Both the position numbers and the translations under genes were made by a program. DNA of 64,000 bases from an uncultured Alphaproteobacteria bacterium. GTDB taxonomy: Bacteria > Pseudomonadota > Alphaproteobacteria > HIMB59. The DNA is taken from assembly GCA_902521155.1 (NCBI GenBank), contig CABYQR010000002.1, forward strand, positions 1 to 64,000. Direction: 5' to 3'. Numbering within the stretch: the stretch's first letter is position 1; the number at the start of each line of letters is the position of its first letter. Of the stretch, positions 55,338 to 63,893 are shown piece after piece. The notes under the pieces are model-generated. The model was not told the DNA's origin. It did no database searches and was given only the letters and a program-made list of their open reading frames with translations.

Positions 55338-56344
55338 TTTGAAAAAAAAGAAATATTACTAAATGAACTACCCATATTAAAAAAAATCTCGCTATTAAGA
55401 ATTTTCTTAGCTTTCAAGGTGCTTTCCTCAGTCGTATTTTTGAACTCTTTGGGCAAAAAGTTTTCAATCAAATCTTTTTGAGATATAAAATTGGGATTGA
55501 ATTTTCTAAAAACCTTTTTTATTAATTCAAAATTTACTCCGAATGAATAATCTACATTTTCAAACTTATCAAAAAGTTTTATTGGTTGGTGATTTGAAAT
55601 TAATCTTAAAGTACTTTTCTTGGGTAATTTTTGATATCCATAATCCGTAGCAGTAAAAAAGAAATTGTTTTTAAGAATAAAATTTAAATCTTCTAAATAA
55701 TTCATTAGATTGTTTGAGTGTTCTAAAATATCTCCATTTTTAAAATTATATTCAGAATAAAAATTTTTCAAATATTCAGATAGTAATGTATCTTCATAAA
55801 CAATCTTATATTCACTATTTTTTTTTGTAATTCTAATTTCATAAAAATTATCATCTCTAAAAACATATTGTTTTGAACTTATTGCATCAAAAAATTCATT
55901 AGAATAAATAAATAATATTTCATCACTACTAATTGATAAACTTGTAATATGATCAAGAAAATCAACCTTATAAGATAAATTTTTTTTTATATTTTCCCTA
56001 AAATAGTTACTCTTTTCTAAAAATGAAATTTGGCTAATTTTAATGTTTTGCTTATTTAAATAGGTCAAAATATCGTTGGTTAGAGTTCCGTTACCTGGTC
56101 CCAATTCTAAAAGGTGAACTTTACTAGGATTATTGTAGGCATCGATAAACTGGTTACATAAGCTGTAGCCAAACAGTGGTGTAATTTCTGGTGATGTAAT
56201 AAAATGACCATCTTTTGATATTTTTGATTTTTCATCTAAATTATAAAATCCCTCATTATCAAAATTAGATAATTCTATGAAATCTTGAATACTTATAGAT
56301 CCCATAGATCTAATTATTTTATCTAGTTTTGTTTTAATTGGCAT
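55334..56344 (-). CDS. NDUFAF7/MidA-family class I SAM methyltransferase
   Basis: A 336-residue SAM-dependent methyltransferase. The N-terminal GHFITSPEITPLFGYSLC and SAM motif VHLLELGPGNGTLTNDIL, then YSNEFFDAISSKQYVF, match the family whose mitochondrial member NDUFAF7 methylates an arginine of complex I subunit NDUFS2. The bacterial substrate may be the equivalent NuoD, but this is inference. It overlaps lgt by 22 nt and pgeF by 4 nt. Confidence 0.9.
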   Translation of the reverse strand: MPIKTKLDKIIRSMGSISIQDFIELSNFDNEGFYNLDEKSKISKDGHFITSPEITPLFGYSLCNQFIDAYNNPSKVHLLELGPGNGTLTNDILTYLNKQNIKISQISFLEKSNYFRENIKKNLSYKVDFLDHITSLSISSDEILFIYSNEFFDAISSKQYVFRDDNFYEIRITKKNSEYKIVYEDTLLSEYLKNFYSEYNFKNGDILEHSNNLMNYLEDLNFILKNNFFFTATDYGYQKLPKKSTLRLISNHQPIKLFDKFENVDYSFGVNFELIKKVFRKFNPNFISQKDLIENFLPKEFKNTTEESTLKAKKILNSEIFFNMGSSFSNISFFSK

Positions 56345-57099
56345 TTATATAGAATTATAAAACCTAATAAAAAAATAGGAATAGTAAGTATTTGTCCTTG
56401 AGTAAAAAAGTCTAATTTTAGACCCAGTTGTATATCTGGTTGCCTAATAAATTCTATTAAAAACCTTGTTACAGCATAATTAATAAGAAAAATAGCTGTT
56501 AGAACTCCATATTTAGTTTTCTTCTTTAAAAACAGTATCATTAAAATTATAGCAGGTATCATCCCTTCAAAAATAGCTTCATATAATTGTGAAATATGCC
56601 TTGTTATTTCTTCTCCAGGATATTTAATACTTATTATAAAATTTGTTTGACGTCCTATTAATTCCTGATTAATAAAATTAGAAATTCTTCCAAAAAATAT
56701 TCCTATTGGAGCACAGATACTCAGTAAATCTGATATTAAGAAAAGGGGAATAGAATTTTTTTTAGAGAAGATGAGCGTAGTCACCACAACTCCAAATAGA
56801 GCACCATGAAAGGACATTCCACCTTCCCATACTTTAAATATGTCTAAAGGCTGCTCGATGTAGAAATTAATATTATAAAATAATACATAGCCTATCCTTC
56901 CACCTATTATGACTGACGAAAACATATAGAAAAATAAATCTTCCATCTGTTTTTTATTAAGTTGAAAATAACTTAGATTCTGTCTGGTAAATAAATAAAA
57001 GTAAATAAACCCTACGATATAGGATATACTGTACCATCTAATGCCAAAACCAAATAAATTTAAAGCAACTGGAGATAAAAATTCAGGATATACGAACAC
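56323..57099 (-). CDS. lgt: Prolipoprotein diacylglyceryl transferase
   Basis: Lgt adds the diacylglyceryl group to lipobox cysteines before LspA cleaves. The 258-residue membrane protein has seven hydrophobic segments, IRWYSISYIVGF, GGMSFHGALFGV and the signature GRISNFINQELIGR. The start is GTG 57099. It acts on the lipoproteins encoded at 6.6 and 31.4 kb. Confidence 0.96.
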   Translation of the reverse strand: MFVYPEFLSPVALNLFGFGIRWYSISYIVGFIYFYLFTRQNLSYFQLNKKQMEDLFFYMFSSVIIGGRIGYVLFYNINFYIEQPLDIFKVWEGGMSFHGALFGVVVTTLIFSKKNSIPLFLISDLLSICAPIGIFFGRISNFINQELIGRQTNFIISIKYPGEEITRHISQLYEAIFEGMIPAIILMILFLKKKTKYGVLTAIFLINYAVTRFLIEFIRQPDIQLGLKLDFFTQGQILTIPIFLLGFIILYKCQLKQN

Positions 57100-57259
57100 T
57101 GTAAAAATTAATAATACAACTTATCGCCCTAACAAAGATATAATTTATTCACATTTGTCCAAGATTATTAATTGCACTTTGGAATTATATGAAGCTGGTC
57201 AATACATAAATTCTGACATTAAAAAATTAAAGAAATATTTACCGATAATTAATAAATAA
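57041..57259 (+). CDS. Possible small protein in the UbiK position
   Basis: A 72-codon frame whose first 59 bases overlap the start of lgt on the other strand. The downstream part (NKDIIYSHLSKIINCTLELYEAGQYI) looks like a short amphipathic helix. In many alphaproteobacteria an accessory-factor UbiK gene lies divergent from lgt and just before YbjN and proC, the same position. The similarity to UbiK is weak, and its C-terminal coiled coil is missing, so this may be a remnant or not a gene. Confidence 0.33.
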   Translation: MPKPNKFKATGDKNSGYTNTVKINNTTYRPNKDIIYSHLSKIINCTLELYEAGQYINSDIKKLKKYLPIINK

Positions 57260-57280
57260 ATTCATTTTATTAACATTTTT

Positions 57281-57296
57281 ATACTATATATAGTAT
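57281..57296. promoter_or_regulatory. Perfect 16-bp palindrome upstream of the YbjN gene
   Basis: ATACTATATATAGTAT is its own reverse complement and lies 33 bp before the ATG of the YbjN-type gene, in the longest gap of the window. It could be an operator or overlap a TATA-like -10 box. In DNA this AT-rich a few such palindromes are expected by chance in 64 kb. Confidence 0.25.
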
Positions 57297-57329
57297 GTTC
57301 AATTTTTCAAAATGTGATATATATGGTGC

Positions 57330-57785
57330 ATGTCAAAAAAAAGTATTGATTCTAGCCCCATTTCACACCTTCAAGATATATTCAATGTAAAGCAAGAAAA
57401 TATTAAATCTCAGAATTTAGATATCTCTCTTATGACTGAAATCAATGATCAAAAGGTAATTATGGACTTCCACTGGATTAAAGATTTAAATGTTTTAATT
57501 TCCTCTTTTAGTATTGATAATTATGAATTTAGTTTTCTTACTAATCATATAAATAAAATTAATAATAACCTAGTGATAGGCACACTTAAGCAAAATACAA
57601 ATAATACAATTGTCTATAGGCATAGCTTACCTATAATAGGACATTCAACCTCAGATGATATGAGGCTATATCTTGAAAATATATTATCAGAGTTTAATCA
57701 TTTGATATCAGTTTTATTGAAAAATAATAAAATTGTTCAAGAGTCCAATATTTTAATTAATCAAAAAATTGTTGGCCACGCCTAA
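57330..57785 (+). CDS. YbjN-domain protein
   Basis: A 151-residue protein matching the alphaproteobacterial YbjN type (type III secretion chaperone-like fold). It has hydrophobic beta strands (KVIMDFHWIKDLNVLISSFS) and a C-terminal helix (DDMRLYLENILSEFNHLISVLL). Function is unknown; family members have been tied to stress and surface traits. It precedes proC with a 17-nt overlap, the usual order in the class. The match is partly by context. Confidence 0.7.
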   Translation: MSKKSIDSSPISHLQDIFNVKQENIKSQNLDISLMTEINDQKVIMDFHWIKDLNVLISSFSIDNYEFSFLTNHINKINNNLVIGTLKQNTNNTIVYRHSLPIIGHSTSDDMRLYLENILSEFNHLISVLLKNNKIVQESNILINQKIVGHA

Positions 57786-58551
57786 ACCCAATATATTATT
57801 TATAGGATATGGTCATTTAGCCAAATCCCTTTTATCTTCAAGTTTAAGAAAAAGTTATAATATAAACTATATAAATTCTCAAAACACAATTTTTTCAATA
57901 AATTCAAAAAAAAAAATTAAACAAAAAAATATTTCTTATAGATATATCTTTTTATTAATTAAACCCGATATTTTTTTAAAAAAAGCATCACATTTTAAAA
58001 ATTTTATTAGTCAGGACTCAAAAATTATTTCCTGTATGGCAGGTATTAAATTAATCACAATTTGTAAAAATCTTGGTCATAAAAATGTTATAAGAATTAT
58101 GCCAAATGTAATGGCAAAGCAAAATAAATCTCAAACCTTTGTTTTTGCAAAAAATAAAAAAATTCTTAATAGTAGCTTTAATAAGTTAATTAAATCATTT
58201 GGCTCTATTCATTATACCTCAAATGAAGACCAAATAAATATTGCGACATCTATATTTGGTAGTGGACCAGCTTTCATAGCTTATTTAATAAAATCTTATA
58301 TTGAGGCTGCAAAAAATTTGTCAAAAAAAAATCAACTACAAGATATTGATTTATTGAACCTATTCCATAATGTTTTATTAACTAACCAAAATTCAAAAGA
58401 TTTAGATTTTTTTTTAAATTCTATAGCAAGTAAAAAAGGTACTACACAAGCTGGTATAAATTTTTTAAAATCTCAAAATATTAATAAAATTATATACACC
58501 ACACTAGATAGGGCTTATAAACGTGCTAAGGAAATTGGTATTGACAAATAA
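57769..58551 (+). CDS. proC: Pyrroline-5-carboxylate reductase
   Basis: ProC performs the last step of proline synthesis with NAD(P)H. The 260-residue protein has the nucleotide-binding ILFIGYGHLAKSLL, IIRIMPN-type VIRIMPNVMAKQN, FGSGPAFIAYLIKSYIEAA and the C-terminal SKKGTTQAGINFLK. The start is TTG 57769 or 57772. It overlaps YbjN by 17 nt and the COQ9-like gene by 29 nt. Confidence 0.93.
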   Translation: MLATPKPNILFIGYGHLAKSLLSSSLRKSYNINYINSQNTIFSINSKKKIKQKNISYRYIFLLIKPDIFLKKASHFKNFISQDSKIISCMAGIKLITICKNLGHKNVIRIMPNVMAKQNKSQTFVFAKNKKILNSSFNKLIKSFGSIHYTSNEDQINIATSIFGSGPAFIAYLIKSYIEAAKNLSKKNQLQDIDLLNLFHNVLLTNQNSKDLDFFLNSIASKKGTTQAGINFLKSQNINKIIYTTLDRAYKRAKEIGIDK

Positions 58552-59029
58552 AACTTTGAATAAAACTTTTCTAAAAAAAATAAATGAAATAGCTTATTTA
58601 AATTCATTTTCAAAAAAAATTTCATCTTTTGACAAAAAATATAGTGACTTCGGACTATTTATCGATGATTTTCAAACTTTTCTATTGGATAATATGGAAT
58701 CCCCCCAAAGTAATCTATCTAATGAAGACAAGATATTTGAAGGTATTATTTCTCGCTTAGATGCCTTTTCAGATTATAAAAATATCACTGTAAAGATATA
58801 TTTAGAGTCTCAAAAAAATCCTAAATATTTTCTTATAATTAATAAATATATTAAATCCTTTTTTAAATCCTTTTTAAAATCCCCATTAGATATTGCCAAA
58901 GCATACTTTATATATGTTTATGCCTTCAATATTTGGATTGAAGATGATTCTAGTATGGATAAAACTATGGCTGCTATTGGTAAATCATTTGAGGGATTGA
59001 ATAGGTTTGAATCGCTTTTTAAAAAATGA
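58523..59029 (+). CDS. COQ9-like/TetR-like protein
   Basis: A 168-residue helical protein. Its C-terminus (YVYAFNIWIEDDSSMDKTMAAIGKSF) resembles the end of COQ9 and related TetR-fold proteins (W..D.S...KTMA.ldr.L), which bind lipids and support ubiquinone synthesis. The N-terminal helix-turn-helix of TetR regulators is not convincing. The GTG start at 58523 may be replaced by TTG 58535 or 58541. The position after YbjN-proC and before csaA agrees with other alphaproteobacteria. Confidence 0.55.
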   Translation: MLRKLVLTNKTLNKTFLKKINEIAYLNSFSKKISSFDKKYSDFGLFIDDFQTFLLDNMESPQSNLSNEDKIFEGIISRLDAFSDYKNITVKIYLESQKNPKYFLIINKYIKSFFKSFLKSPLDIAKAYFIYVYAFNIWIEDDSSMDKTMAAIGKSFEGLNRFESLFKK

Positions 59030-59358
59030 TTGGCCTTAAGGATTTTGAAAAGGTCAATATTAGAGTAGGTACCATAATAGAGTCTTCATTCAATAATAAA
59101 TCAAATAAACCTTGTATAATTCTAATAATAGACTTTGGTGCAAAGATTGGCTTAAAAAAGACATCTGCACAGCTAACAAAAAATTATAATCCTGATGAAT
59201 TGATAGGTAAACAAATAGCAGCAGTTATTAATTTTCCTCCTAAGCAGATTGGAAAAATGATATCTGAGGTGCTAGTGCTTGGTTTTCCAGATGATAACAA
59301 CGAACCAATTTTAGTATTGCCCTCCAAAAAAGTAGCTAACGGAGGAAAGTTATTTTAA
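59026..59358 (+). CDS. csaA: CsaA-type tRNA-binding protein
   Basis: A 110-residue stand-alone tRNA-binding (EMAP/OB-fold) domain. It begins DFEKVNIRVGTIIES, with KTSAQLTKNY, GKQIAAVINFPPKQIG and SEVLVLGF matching CsaA, a dimeric protein with chaperone and tRNA-binding activity. It overlaps the COQ9-like gene by 4 nt, and its stop shares a TTAA with the histidine kinase. Confidence 0.93.
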   Translation: MIGLKDFEKVNIRVGTIIESSFNNKSNKPCIILIIDFGAKIGLKKTSAQLTKNYNPDELIGKQIAAVINFPPKQIGKMISEVLVLGFPDDNNEPILVLPSKKVANGGKLF

Positions 59359-60602
59359 TAATTTATCTCAAGAGAAATTAGCACTTTTAATCCTCCGTAA
59401 GATGAATCCTCAAATCTTAACTCACCATTATTAAGTTTAATTAACTTTTGGACAATTGATAACCCTAAACCCGTTCCTTGGTTGAGTTGCTCAGAACCTT
59501 TCGTAAAAGGTTTCACTAACTCTTCCTGAGATAGTGACGTTCCTGGACCATCATCTTCGATTGTAATAACCCATTTAGTTTCTAAAACATTTGAGCTCAT
59601 ATAAATTTTATCAGCAAACTTATTAGCATTATCTAATATATTAACTAAGGCTCTAGAAATCTGATTTCTTCTTATTAATATAATTTTACTATCATTTCTA
59701 ATAAGATTTAATTTAGAATAATCAATAGTTAAATCCTTAATGAAGTTCTGTGTTTCTATTTCGTCAAAATTTTCGTTTTTTTCATTTTTTATAAAATCTA
59801 GATAATGATTTAGCATTAAATTCATCTCAGATATATTTTTTGATATAGATGTTTGTAAATCAACATTATCCATCTCTTCAATCATTAAATTTATTCTAGT
59901 CAAAGGTGTTTTTAAATCATGACTAATTCCAGCAAGCATATTTCTTTGGTTATCAATAGTACTATTTATGTTATTTTGCATATTATTAAAATCACTAATA
60001 AGACCTCTAACTTCTGATGAACCAGTTGGCTTGAGATTTGGTATTTCAACACCTCTGCCAAAACTTCTAGTGATTATTCCAAGTCTTTTTAAAGGTTGTA
60101 TTTGTTTTTTAATAAAGAAATAAGAAATCAATGATAAAATAATACTGATTGCAATTGTCCATAAAAAAAACCCACTTACTGTTTTTGTCTCAACTCTTTT
60201 CTTTGGAATTAAATAGAAGTACCTAGTTGAAGTTTTATCATAAAAAATAAAATAATTATCATCTTGCTTGGCAATAAAGTTACCTGGAATGCTACCAAGT
60301 GATTGTGTTATTCTTTTTTTAAAAATCCAATTCTTTATTTTTTTAGTTTTTTTAATTTCAAATTCTTCAACTCTAATTATTTCAAGTGTATTTGCATAAT
60401 TATTAATTGATTCTGACTGGCTATTCATCTCTAGTATTTTGATTTCATTAGTTATAGATTGAGCACTTCTTTTTAAAACTAAATCCCAATGAAGCTCAAA
60501 AAATATCACTATGCCAATTATTTGAACCAAAACTATAGGTATAGTTATCAAGTAAACGGATCTAATTAAAAGACTGCCTGAAAAGTTAGTCCATTTAAAC
60601 AT
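59355..60602 (-). CDS. Sensor histidine kinase, EnvZ-like
   Basis: A 415-residue membrane kinase. Two membrane helices (about residues 10-32 and 143-163) flank a periplasmic sensor of roughly 110 residues. A HAMP domain (LKRLGIITRSFGRGVEI) leads to the phospho-acceptor GISHDLKTPLTRI and the ATPase domain with ILDNANKF, EDDGPG and GTGLGLSIVQKL. The signal is unknown. It overlaps its response regulator by 1 nt, so the two are translated together. Confidence 0.93.
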   Translation of the reverse strand: MFKWTNFSGSLLIRSVYLITIPIVLVQIIGIVIFFELHWDLVLKRSAQSITNEIKILEMNSQSESINNYANTLEIIRVEEFEIKKTKKIKNWIFKKRITQSLGSIPGNFIAKQDDNYFIFYDKTSTRYFYLIPKKRVETKTVSGFFLWTIAISIILSLISYFFIKKQIQPLKRLGIITRSFGRGVEIPNLKPTGSSEVRGLISDFNNMQNNINSTIDNQRNMLAGISHDLKTPLTRINLMIEEMDNVDLQTSISKNISEMNLMLNHYLDFIKNEKNENFDEIETQNFIKDLTIDYSKLNLIRNDSKIILIRRNQISRALVNILDNANKFADKIYMSSNVLETKWVITIEDDGPGTSLSQEELVKPFTKGSEQLNQGTGLGLSIVQKLIKLNNGELRFEDSSYGGLKVLISLEINY

Positions 60603-61273
60603 TATAGAAAAATTTTATATCCTTTTCCGTGAACCGACCTAATTAGATCGTCTATATGACATTCTTTTTTAATTTTTAATCTTAAACGTGATATTTGCAT
60701 ATCACCACTCCTTGATAAGAAATCTAATCCAAGTTCTTTGTTTAGTAAATCTCTTGTAAGGTATTGATGAGAGTTATGGATTAATAATTTTAAAATTTTA
60801 ATTTCATTGCTAGAAAGACTTATTTTTATTCCCTGATAGTTAAGCTGTTCTTTTTTTAAATCAAATTCAGTATTTTTTCCAAGGTTTACAACGTCTAGAG
60901 ACTTTTTTTTGATAATATTTTTTTTAATTTTTAAAACCAATTCTCTAGAGTCAAAAGGTTTTCCAATATAGTCGTCAGCTCCCAGTTTTAAACCATTAAT
61001 CCTATCTTCTACATCGCTTAATGCTGATAAAAAAATAACAGGTGTATTTAATCTATCTTTTATTCGTTCTTTATAAAAATCTAATCCAGTACTATCAGGG
61101 AGCATTACATCTAAAATAATAAGATCAAATGTAAATAAGTTTATTAACTTCCCAGCTTCTTCAATATTATTAGCTTTAGAAACAATATAATCATTATTTT
61201 GAAGTAATTTTTCAATTAATTCTTGTAAACTTTTATCATCTTCTACTAACAGAATATGTTCATCATTAATCAT
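60602..61273 (-). CDS. Response regulator, OmpR/PhoB family
   Basis: A 223-residue regulator. The receiver domain has LVEDDKSLQ, the phosphorylated aspartate in LIILDVMLPDSTG and the KPF motif; the C-terminal winged helix ends SGDMQISRLRLKIKKE and SVHGKGYKIFL. It is the partner of the adjacent kinase and overlaps the MarR-like gene by 4 nt. Target genes cannot be read from the window. Confidence 0.94.
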   Translation of the reverse strand: MINDEHILLVEDDKSLQELIEKLLQNNDYIVSKANNIEEAGKLINLFTFDLIILDVMLPDSTGLDFYKERIKDRLNTPVIFLSALSDVEDRINGLKLGADDYIGKPFDSRELVLKIKKNIIKKKSLDVVNLGKNTEFDLKKEQLNYQGIKISLSSNEIKILKLLIHNSHQYLTRDLLNKELGLDFLSRSGDMQISRLRLKIKKECHIDDLIRSVHGKGYKIFL

Positions 61274-61686
61274 ATAGATTCAATAATATTGATAAACCCA
61301 GCCATATTTTTAGGATCAGTTTTCTTAAATATTTTAATAATTTTTTCATTTATTCTATTAATAGTTTTTTCTATGGTATCATTACCAATTTTAGTTATGA
61401 TTATTTTATCATTTTCATTAACAATTATTTTTTTTTTAGATAGATCTTTAATTATCAAATTTAAATTTTGTTTTTTAAGGTAGATTTTGTTGGCTATATC
61501 AATTTTTTTGATGAAACCTTTTCTAATTTCTAAAAGAACTAATAATTCATTAAAAGTTAAATTATAAATTTCACAACAACTCTGAATCTCCCCTTGTAGG
61601 GATTTGTATGACCTGTGAAGACCAAGGATAATTTCTAAAATATTTTCTTTTTTAAAATATAGAGTATCAGCAAAACTTAGGTTCAT
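61270..61686 (-). CDS. MarR-like winged-helix protein
   Basis: A 138-residue helical protein with a winged-helix layout: ALLEIRKG-type LLVLLEIRKGFIKKIDIANKI, the recognition-like helix KQNLNLIIKDLSKKKIIV and the wing ENDKIIITKIGNDTIE. A MarR-family gene often lies between ilvE and an OmpR/EnvZ pair in alphaproteobacteria. It heads the regulatory operon 56 nt from the divergent ilvE. It may regulate either or both. Confidence 0.72.
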   Translation of the reverse strand: MNLSFADTLYFKKENILEIILGLHRSYKSLQGEIQSCCEIYNLTFNELLVLLEIRKGFIKKIDIANKIYLKKQNLNLIIKDLSKKKIIVNENDKIIITKIGNDTIEKTINRINEKIIKIFKKTDPKNMAGFINIIESI

Positions 61687-61742
61687 TAGTTCAATTAATT
61701 ATATTGAGAATTGAAATAAATAATAATACATTATTGAAAATT

Positions 61743-62630
61743 ATGGAAATTATCCCTTTTGATAAAAGAATTGGATTTATCTGGTATAATGGTGAATTTG
61801 TTGAATGGCAAAATGCCACTACCCATGTACTTAATCATGGACTTCATTACGGAAGTTGTGTTTTCGAAGGACTTAGAGTGTATGGAGAAAAAATTTTTAA
61901 ATTAAAGGAGCATACAGAGAGACTATTTCACTCTGCTGATAGAATGGGGATTGAAATACCCTTTTCTCAAGAAATTATTAATCAAGCACAAGAAGAAACT
62001 ATCCAAAAAATGAATATTAAGTATGGTTATGTCCGTCCTGTTGTTTGGAGGGGAAGTGAAATGATGGCTGTTTCTGCCCAAAAAAATAAAATTAATGTTG
62101 CTATAGCTACTTGGGAGTGGCCTAGTTATTTTACCAAAGAAGATAGACTCAAAGGAATATCTCTACAAACTGCAATTTGGAAAAGACCTGCTCCAGATAC
62201 AATTCCTACTGATGCAAAAGCAGCGGGTCTGTATATGATCTGTACTTTAAGCAAACATGAGGCTGAAAAAAATGGATATGCAGATGCTCTAATGCTTGAT
62301 TATAAAGGGAGAGTAAGTGAGTCTACAGGATCAAATATTTTCTTTGTCATTGGGGGAGAAATTCATACACCCATTCCAGATTGTTTTCTAGATGGCATAA
62401 CGAGAAAAACAGTTATTGGTTTAGCAAAATCACAAGGAATCAATGTAATTGAAAGAGAAATATATCCTGATGAAATTAAGAATGCAGATGAAATATTTTT
62501 AACTGGTTCCGCTGTAGAAGTCACTCCAGTTGGTAAAATAGATGATATGACTTATAAAGTTGGAGAAATTACATCAAAAATATCAAATCTTTATATGAAA
62601 GAAGTAGATCCAAACTTTCAAGACAGTTAA
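61743..62630 (+). CDS. ilvE: Branched-chain amino acid aminotransferase
   Basis: IlvE is the PLP enzyme of the last step of Val, Leu and Ile synthesis. The fold type IV protein has the N-terminal WYNGEFVEWQNATTHVLNHGLHYGS, the PLP lysine region TDAKAAGLYM, SESTGSNIFF and FLTGSAVEVTPV. The track start (TTG 61704) adds 13 residues; ATG 61743 (MEIIPFD) gives 295. Its stop shares a TTAA with moaE. Confidence 0.96.
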   Translation: MEIIPFDKRIGFIWYNGEFVEWQNATTHVLNHGLHYGSCVFEGLRVYGEKIFKLKEHTERLFHSADRMGIEIPFSQEIINQAQEETIQKMNIKYGYVRPVVWRGSEMMAVSAQKNKINVAIATWEWPSYFTKEDRLKGISLQTAIWKRPAPDTIPTDAKAAGLYMICTLSKHEAEKNGYADALMLDYKGRVSESTGSNIFFVIGGEIHTPIPDCFLDGITRKTVIGLAKSQGINVIEREIYPDEIKNADEIFLTGSAVEVTPVGKIDDMTYKVGEITSKISNLYMKEVDPNFQDS

Positions 62631-63088
62631 TGATTTATAACATCAGACCATTTTAAAAATTTTTCTTTATCTTTAAATTTAAAATTTACTGGTTCTTCTT
62701 CACCATTAAAAACATTAAACTTCCAGAGTGCAACGTTAACTTTTAAATTATCAATAATAAATTCACATGCTCTTATAGCATTTTCCCTATGAGACGAAGC
62801 TGTAATTATCAGAACTATTTTCTCTCCTAGGGAAAGTTTACCAATACGATGAATTATTAAACAATTATTTAAATCCCAATTTTTAATAGCTTGAGCTCTA
62901 ATATTTGAGAGTTGTTTAATAGCTAAGCTCTCATAACACTCGAGGGTAATACTCTGTATTTTATTTTTTTCATTTTTGATATCTTCCCTTACAGTTCCTA
63001 AAAAAAAACTATAACCACCATTGCTGTTGTCTTTGATTTTTATAAATTCCTCATCAAGATTAAATGAATTTTTGGTAATTTTAATCAT
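62627..63088 (-). CDS. moaE: Molybdopterin synthase catalytic subunit
   Basis: MoaE with MoaD inserts sulfur into precursor Z to form molybdopterin. The 153-residue protein has FFLGTVREDIKN, LECYESLAIKQL, HRIGKLSLGEKIVLI, SSHRENAIRACEFIIDNLK and the active-site ALWKFNVFNGEE. It overlaps moaD by 1 nt. Confidence 0.95.
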   Translation of the reverse strand: MIKITKNSFNLDEEFIKIKDNSNGGYSFFLGTVREDIKNEKNKIQSITLECYESLAIKQLSNIRAQAIKNWDLNNCLIIHRIGKLSLGEKIVLIITASSHRENAIRACEFIIDNLKVNVALWKFNVFNGEEEPVNFKFKDKEKFLKWSDVINH

Positions 63089-63342
63089 TATCCACCTGTA
63101 ACGGGTGGAAGAAATGCAATTTCATCACCATCTTTTAAGTATATATTGGTATCAATAATTTCTGTTAAATTCAAAAAATATTTAACACTCTGATCTTTAA
63201 AGACCTCAAAAAAAATAGGATTTTTTTTTCTTAAAATCTCTTTTAATTCAGAAAAACTTAAATTATCAGATATTTCAATTATTTCAGAGCCAAGTTTCAT
63301 TTTCACTCTTATCCATGAAAAATATTTAATAGTAACTTTCAA
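63088..63342 (-). CDS. moaD: Molybdopterin synthase sulfur carrier subunit
   Basis: An 84-residue ubiquitin-fold sulfur carrier. The C-terminus is the diagnostic GDEIAFLPPVTGG, whose last glycine is thiocarboxylated. It overlaps pgsA by 4 nt and moaE by 1 nt, and the pair is probably expressed from the uvrC-pgsA operon. Confidence 0.95.
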   Translation of the reverse strand: MKVTIKYFSWIRVKMKLGSEIIEISDNLSFSELKEILRKKNPIFFEVFKDQSVKYFLNLTEIIDTNIYLKDGDEIAFLPPVTGG

Positions 63343-63893
63343 ATATGCTTTAGACCCTTTACAATATAATTATATCCAGAGAGTAGTGTTATTAAAGCTG
63401 CAACCCATAAAGCTATTAAGCCTATATTCCATAAGAAATCATTTAATTCAAAACCCAAGCTAATTATTAAAATAGAAAGACTTACCATTTGAAAAGTTGT
63501 TTTATATTTAGCTAGCCTACTAACAGGCATATCAGTATTTAATTTAGCTAAAAATTCTCTTAAACCCGATATAGCTATTTCTCGTAATAAAATTACAATT
63601 GCAGGTATCACATGTATATTAGTAACAACTCTAGTATCAACCAAAACAACAATAACAGAAGCAACTAAAAGTTTGTCAGCAATGGGATCTAATAAAGTAC
63701 CCAATCTCGATGATTGATTCAAAGTTCTAGCGAGATAGCCATCAAAATAATCTGATATTGAAGATATAATAAATAATCCTCCTGCTAAAAGAACTATATT
63801 GGGGTTTTCAGAAAACATAAGGTACAGAATTATTGGAATTAAAAATATTCTTATGAAAGTTATTATATTGGGTATGGTATAAATTTTAGCCAT
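63339..63893 (-). CDS. pgsA: CDP-diacylglycerol-glycerol-3-phosphate 3-phosphatidyltransferase
   Basis: PgsA forms phosphatidylglycerol phosphate at the inner membrane. The 184-residue protein carries the CDP-alcohol motif as DYFDGYLARTLNQSSRLGTLL followed by DPIADKLL, with several membrane helices. It lies between uvrC and moaD in the common proteobacterial order and overlaps uvrC by 8 nt (ATGGCTAA). Confidence 0.96.
   Translation of the reverse strand: MAKIYTIPNIITFIRIFLIPIILYLMFSENPNIVLLAGGLFIISSISDYFDGYLARTLNQSSRLGTLLDPIADKLLVASVIVVLVDTRVVTNIHVIPAIVILLREIAISGLREFLAKLNTDMPVSRLAKYKTTFQMVSLSILIISLGFELNDFLWNIGLIALWVAALITLLSGYNYIVKGLKHI

Noticed and set aside
57281-57296. Treating the 16-bp palindrome as a proven operator
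   Set aside because: At this AT content I estimate a few perfect 16-bp palindromes by chance per 64 kb, so it is listed only with low confidence.
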